From contig DCRR01000001.1 of NCBI GenBank assembly GCA_002325245.1, positions 3,951-67,950 on the forward strand: 64,000 bases of DNA, given 5' to 3'. This DNA is from Microbacteriaceae bacterium UBA1487. Its GTDB lineage: Bacteria; Actinomycetota; Actinomycetes; Actinomycetales; Microbacteriaceae. Made by a program: the position numbers and the translations under genes. Positions 60,260 through 64,000 of this stretch are shown here, in pieces (position 1 is the first letter of the stretch; every line of letters starts with the position of its first letter). The notes under the pieces were generated by a model. That model saw only the letters and a program-made list of their open reading frames with translations, was not told the origin of the DNA and searched no databases.

Positions 60260-61177
60260 TCAGTTGGCGAGAAGGCCCTCGAACGCGTCGGGGTACTCCT
60301 CGAGCCACGCGTCGATCGCCTCGGCGTACTGGCCCTCGCCGTACTCGTTGACGACGAGGTTCTCGAGCGCGCCGTACTGGGCGTCATCGAGCTGGATGTT
60401 CGCGATCAGCTCGGCGGCCTCGGGGTGCTCCTCCGAGAAGCCGGCGGTGCCGAGGAAGTGCAGGCCCTCGGAGCCGCCCATGGCGCCTTCCGGGTCCTCG
60501 AGCGTCTTGATGTCGAAGGCCGCGTTGGCCCAGAACGGACGCCACAGCGTGACGACGATGTCCTCCTGCGCGTCGATCGCGTTGCCGAGCTCGGTGAGCA
60601 TGGCGGCGGTCGACGAGGTGACGAGCTCGTACTCGCCCTCCAGTCCGTAGGTCGGGATCATCGTGTCCTGCGTGAGGGCGGTGAGGCCCGCGCCCGGCTC
60701 GATGCCGGTGATCTTGCCGTCGAACAGGTCGCCGTTGCCGGCGAGGTCCGCGATCGAGTCGATCTCGGTGTAGGTCGGGACCGCGATCGTCAGGCTGGCG
60801 CCCGCGTAGTAGGTGCCGAGGTCCTCGATGTCGTCCCCGTACTCCTCCATGTAGGCGGCGTGGGTGACCTCGGACCATGCCGAGGGGTAGATGTCGACGT
60901 CGCCGCCGGCGAGGCCGATGTAGAGCGGAGCCGCCTCGGTGAGGGTCTCCATCTCGACGGTGTAGCCGAGCTTCTCGAGCTGGTCCTCCAGGAGGTACGC
61001 GGTGCTCAGGCCGTCGGTCCATCCGGGGATGAAGCCGAGCGTGATGGTGCCCTTCGAGTCGCCGTTGTCGGATCCGGCGTCACCGGTCTCGGCGGTCGCG
61101 CAGCCGGCGAGGCCGACCGTGAGGGCGAGCGCACCTCCGATGACGGCGCTGCGGCGCACAGTGTGTCCATTCAGCAT
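60260..61177 (-). CDS. Compatible-solute ABC transporter substrate-binding lipoprotein (OpuAC/ProX type)
   Basis: 305 residues from ATG 61177, which has AGAAAGGA just upstream. The signal sequence VIGGALALTVGLAGCA gives a lipidated Cys in LAGC. The mature protein (TITLGFIPGWTDGLSTAYLLEDQLEKLGYTVE, YPSAWSEVTH, LWRPFWANAAF) is of the glycine betaine/proline-betaine-binding type with the aromatic Trp/Tyr residues that cage a quaternary amine. It is the third gene of the importer. Substrate not proven. Confidence 0.88.
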   Translation of the reverse strand: MLNGHTVRRSAVIGGALALTVGLAGCATAETGDAGSDNGDSKGTITLGFIPGWTDGLSTAYLLEDQLEKLGYTVEMETLTEAAPLYIGLAGGDVDIYPSAWSEVTHAAYMEEYGDDIEDLGTYYAGASLTIAVPTYTEIDSIADLAGNGDLFDGKITGIEPGAGLTALTQDTMIPTYGLEGEYELVTSSTAAMLTELGNAIDAQEDIVVTLWRPFWANAAFDIKTLEDPEGAMGGSEGLHFLGTAGFSEEHPEAAELIANIQLDDAQYGALENLVVNEYGEGQYAEAIDAWLEEYPDAFEGLLAN

Positions 61178-61267
61178 GTGAATGTCCTTTCTCTGGTTGT
61201 TCCCGGCGATGCGGGCTTGGCAGCGCTCCACGGAAGTTCCGTCGAGCGCGGATTGGGGGAGCGGCGC

Positions 61268-62173
61268 CTAGCCGGCGCTGCGTGCCACGAGCTCGGCGCG
61301 CGCGCTGCGACGGCGCGCGACGATGGCTCGCAGCGAGTGCGGGTGCTCCGCGGGGGTTCCCAGGGCCGAGGTGACGCGGTCGAGGAAGATCGCGAGGATC
61401 ACCACGCCGAGTCCGGCTTCGACGCCCATCGGGACGTTCAGGGTCGAGATCGCCGCGACGACGTCCTTTCCGAGGCCGTCGGCTCCCGCGATTCCGGCGA
61501 TGACCGCCATCGAGAGCGACAGCATGATCACCTGGTTGATGCCGCCCATGATGGTGGGCGCCGCGAGGGGCAGCTGGATGCCGCGCAGGATCTGTCCCGG
61601 CGTCGCACCGAAGGCCTGGCCGGCTTCGACGCGCTCGGCGTCGACCCCGCGGATGCCGAGCTCGGTGAAGCGCACTCCGGGCGGGAGCGAGAAGATGATC
61701 GTCGCCACGACACCGGGAACCACGCCGATGCCGAAGAAGATGATCGCGGGGATCAGATACACGTAGGCCGGCATCGTCTGCATGAAGTCGAGCACCGGGC
61801 GCAGCACGGCGCGGGCCGCGGAGTTGCGCGCCATGAGGATGCCGAGGGGCACCGCGATCACGATGGCGATGAGCGCCGCCACGAGAACCAGCGCGAACGT
61901 CTGCATGGCAGAGACCCAGACGTCCATGCCGAGAATCAGCAGGAACGAGATGACCGTGCCGACGGCGAGCTGCCACGAGCGTAGCGCCCAGCCGATCAGG
62001 GCGAAGACCGCGATCAGAACGAGCGCCGGAATCCAGAGCAGCACGTCGGTCAGCGAGGTGACCATCCAGTCGAAGCCGGTGTCGAGACCGTCGAACACGA
62101 TCGCGAGGTTGTCCTTCGCCCAGTCCAGGCCGGTGTCGAACCATTCGCCGACGGGAATGCGGAACCAATCCAT
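61268..62173 (-). CDS. Compatible-solute ABC transporter permease (ProW/OpuAB type)
   Basis: 301 residues. The permease fold has about six helices and the EAA loop (RVEAGQAFGATPGQILRGIQLPLAAPTIMGGINQ), which contacts the ATPase, plus an N-terminal segment FRIPVGEWFDTGLDWAKDNL typical of ProW/OpuAB proteins. The ATG at 62173 overlaps the ATPase stop (1 bp). It brings in betaine-like osmoprotectants with its partners. Confidence 0.9.
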   Translation of the reverse strand: MDWFRIPVGEWFDTGLDWAKDNLAIVFDGLDTGFDWMVTSLTDVLLWIPALVLIAVFALIGWALRSWQLAVGTVISFLLILGMDVWVSAMQTFALVLVAALIAIVIAVPLGILMARNSAARAVLRPVLDFMQTMPAYVYLIPAIIFFGIGVVPGVVATIIFSLPPGVRFTELGIRGVDAERVEAGQAFGATPGQILRGIQLPLAAPTIMGGINQVIMLSLSMAVIAGIAGADGLGKDVVAAISTLNVPMGVEAGLGVVILAIFLDRVTSALGTPAEHPHSLRAIVARRRSARAELVARSAG

Positions 62174-63471
62174 CAGCGGGTCTCCTTCGCTTCGGTTGCG
62201 GAGGCTTCGTCGGCGACTCCCGGGGCAGTGGCGAGCAGCTCATCGATCTCCGCGGCGGGCACGGGGATCACGATCTCGCCGGTCGCGGCGTCGCCGGGGC
62301 CGAGAGCGGCCAGCAGCGTCACGCGCGGGATGACGCCGACGAGGCGTCCGTCAGAGTTGACGACCGCCAGCGGGAGCGGCGACTCCACCGAGGGAACGAA
62401 GAGATCCATCAGGACCGCATCGACCTCGACGGACTGCGGCACCGGGCGGATCACGCTGGCGAGCGAGCGCTCGCCCTTCTGGACGAGCTTCATGGCGTCG
62501 CGGTCGCGCACCATGCCGAGCAGCTTGTGATCGCGGCCGGTCACGTAGACGGCGGAGGAGTACCCCTCGCGCATCGCCTTGAGCGCGGTGCGCGGGCCCG
62601 CGGACTCCGAGACGGCGAGCCGCGGCTTCTCCATCACGTTGCCGGCGGTGAGCACGCGCGCACGGTCGACGTCCTGCACAAACTGCTCGACGTAGTCGTT
62701 GGCGGGGTCGGTGAGGATGTCCTCCGGCGTGCCGATCTGCACGACGCGACCGTCGTGCATGACGGCGATGCGGTCGCCGAGGAACATCGCCTCGTTGAGG
62801 TCGTGGGTGATGAAGATGATGGTCTTCTGCAGGGTCTCCTGCAGTTCGAGGAGCTGCTCCTGCATCTCGCGGCGGATCAGCGGGTCGAGGGCGCTGAACG
62901 CCTCGTCCATCAGCAGAACGTCGGTGTCGGCGGCGAGGGCGCGGCCGAGGCCCACGCGCTGCTGCATTCCACCGGAGAGCTCGGAGGGATACTTGTCCTC
63001 CCAGCCGGCGAGACCGACCAGTGCGGTGGTCTTGCGGGCGCGCTCCAGGCGCTCCTCGCGCGGCATGCCCTGGATCTCGAGGCCGTAGGCCACGTTGTCG
63101 AGCACCGTGCGGTGGGGGAGCAGGGCGAAGTGCTGGAACACCATGGAGATCCGCTTGCGGCGGATCTGGCGCAGCTGCTCGGCCGAGATGCCGGTGATCG
63201 GGTCGCCGCCGATCGTCACGGTTCCGGCGGTGGCGTCGAGCAGGCCGTTCAGCATCCGGATCAGGGTCGACTTGCCGGAGCCGGAGAGGCCCATGACGAC
63301 GAAGATCTCGCCGCGCTTGACCTCGAAGCTCGCATCGATCACGGCGGCGGTGGTGCCGAGCGAGACCTCGTCGCGGTGCGCGCCGGTGCGGAGTCGTTCA
63401 ACAGTTTCGGTTGTTCGGCGGCCGAAGACTTTGAAAAGTCCGTCCGCCTTCAGTGCAACAGTGTCGGTCAC
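62173..63471 (-). CDS. Compatible-solute ABC transporter ATPase with CBS domains (ProV/OpuAA type)
   Basis: 432 residues from GTG 63471. The ATPase shows Walker [25 protein letters not shown], Walker [12 protein letters not shown] and [12 protein letters not shown]. Two CBS-type repeats follow from about residue 285 ([24 protein letters not shown] and [21 protein letters not shown]). CBS modules sense ionic strength in OpuA and so control the osmotic response. It is the first gene of the leftward operon. Confidence 0.92.
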   Translation of the reverse strand: MTDTVALKADGLFKVFGRRTTETVERLRTGAHRDEVSLGTTAAVIDASFEVKRGEIFVVMGLSGSGKSTLIRMLNGLLDATAGTVTIGGDPITGISAEQLRQIRRKRISMVFQHFALLPHRTVLDNVAYGLEIQGMPREERLERARKTTALVGLAGWEDKYPSELSGGMQQRVGLGRALAADTDVLLMDEAFSALDPLIRREMQEQLLELQETLQKTIIFITHDLNEAMFLGDRIAVMHDGRVVQIGTPEDILTDPANDYVEQFVQDVDRARVLTAGNVMEKPRLAVSESAGPRTALKAMREGYSSAVYVTGRDHKLLGMVRDRDAMKLVQKGERSLASVIRPVPQSVEVDAVLMDLFVPSVESPLPLAVVNSDGRLVGVIPRVTLLAALGPGDAATGEIVIPVPAAEIDELLATAPGVADEASATEAKETR

Positions 63472-63788
63472 GTCATCCTGTGCCTGCGCGCGTCAGCGCC
63501 AGGTCTCGGGTTGCGGTCCGGGCACGCCGTGCGGACGCCTGCGATCATCTGCAAGCGAGGGACGTCACATCGAGTGACGTCGCGCATCGACATGCCATAC
63601 GCTCGCCGCCACGGGGGCGGCGATCGCGGCCTGGGTGTCAGGGCTCACTCCACGGTCGTGTCGGACGCGTCGCCGGGAGGCCGTCAACTAACGTAACAGA
63701 GCCAGGCAAGCCCTGACCAACCGTGGGCGCCATCGAGTCCGGATCGAGACCTGGCGTTCACTTCACGTTTCGAACGGAGCCGTCCACC
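63472..63788. promoter_or_regulatory. 317-bp intergenic region with an 8-bp inverted repeat
   Basis: No gene is seen. GACGTCAC-ATCGA-GTGACGTC (63561-63581) is a perfect 8-bp inverted repeat with a 5-bp spacer, about 90 bp upstream of the ATPase gene start. It resembles a dimer-binding operator for the betaine importer, or for the divergent thioesterase gene. No regulator is adjacent. Confidence 0.55.
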
Positions 63789-64000
63789 ATGACCCGACTT
63801 CACGTGCCGATCGCCTTGCGCTGGGCGGACCTCGATGCCTACGGGCACGTCAACAACGCGGTCATGCTGCGGCTGCTCGAGGAGGCCCGCATCCAGGTGT
63901 TCTGGGCGGACAGCGCCGCAGGCCACGAGGCCGGCGACGCCCCCGCGACGGCGCTCATCGACAACGGCGATGGCGCGCAGACGCTCTCGCTGATCGCGCG
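63789..64000 (+). CDS. Hotdog-fold acyl-CoA thioesterase, C-terminus cut by window edge
   Basis: The first 70 residues are present. The sequence RLHVPIALRWADLDAYGHVNNAVMLRLLEEARIQ carries the 4-hydroxybenzoyl-CoA thioesterase/YbgC-type signature, with catalytic Asp in RWADLDAYGHVNN. The rest of the protein lies beyond the window. It would hydrolyse an acyl-CoA. The ATG at 63789 has an ACGGAG run just upstream. Confidence 0.85.
   Translation, partial: MTRLHVPIALRWADLDAYGHVNNAVMLRLLEEARIQVFWADSAAGHEAGDAPATALIDNGDGAQTLSLIA

Noticed and set aside
60233..61984. Long plus-strand frame opposite the betaine importer
   Set aside because: Shadow of the opposite-strand genes; no recognised domain.

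Overview
This 64 kb window is high-GC, densely coded DNA with many GTG starts, 4-bp start/stop overlaps (ATGA or GTGA) and apparently leaderless promoters. Protein families and gene orders (orn / tRNA-His / clpS / DUF2017 / zincin metallopeptidase; a DUF222 endonuclease-family gene; a DUF6993-like lipoprotein; an LAxTG surface protein) point to an actinobacterium of the Microbacteriaceae, probably Microbacterium or a close relative. This assignment is inferred from gene content, not from rRNA. I see no rRNA, CRISPR array, insertion sequence or prophage. The only integration-like scar is a duplicated tRNA-Arg 3' end at 52.66-52.77 kb.

Layout. 0-10 kb: a truncated DUF222 gene with an 8-bp tandem array upstream, a methyltransferase, an adenosine-deaminase-like enzyme whose catalytic Glu is replaced by Gln, gatB, a DnaQ/BRCT exonuclease, a MarR regulator divergent from a small SnoaL-like protein, an AI-2E-type permease, azlCD, and an F420/NADP reductase-like enzyme. 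10-15.4 kb: a TetR-controlled export operon of tetR, an MMPL transporter fused to a degenerate ABC ATPase domain, and a YhgE/Pip ABC-2-type permease. Two perfect tandem palindromic operators precede it. 15.4-23.5 kb: a self-contained sulfate-ester or sulfonate operon. It holds a ROK repressor, an SsuCBA/TauCBA-type ABC importer, a Gfo/Idh/MocA oxidoreductase, a cytosolic Cys-type sulfatase, a TauE/SafE-type exporter and its own formylglycine-generating enzyme, and ends in a strong hairpin. 23.6-37 kb: an ECF sigma/anti-sigma-like pair, a two-component system, a NYN-LOTUS RNase-like protein, a NERD-UvrD helicase, a KhtTU-like K+/H+ antiporter and assorted enzymes.

37-47 kb: an M23 peptidase, a GNAT enzyme, a family 2 glycosyltransferase, then a TPP riboswitch whose expression platform appears to hide the Shine-Dalgarno sequence of a ykoEDC thiamine-precursor ECF importer, followed by two tandem P-loop kinase-like paralogues. 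The metallopeptidase/DUF2017/clpS/tRNA-His/orn block comes next. 47-57 kb: an SGNH hydrolase, lipoproteins, a serine hydrolase, an AMP-forming ligase, a wall-anchored beta-helix protein, tRNA-Arg, a DMT permease, an aldo/keto reductase and msrA. 57-64 kb: an SSB paralogue, membrane and lipoproteins, ettA, an OpuA/ProU-type compatible-solute importer, and the start of a thioesterase gene at the right edge.

The two most distinctive systems are the MMPL-pseudoABC / YhgE operon and the regulated sulfatase-transport operon that carries its own sulfatase-activating enzyme. No database search was possible. Family names rest on motif recognition.
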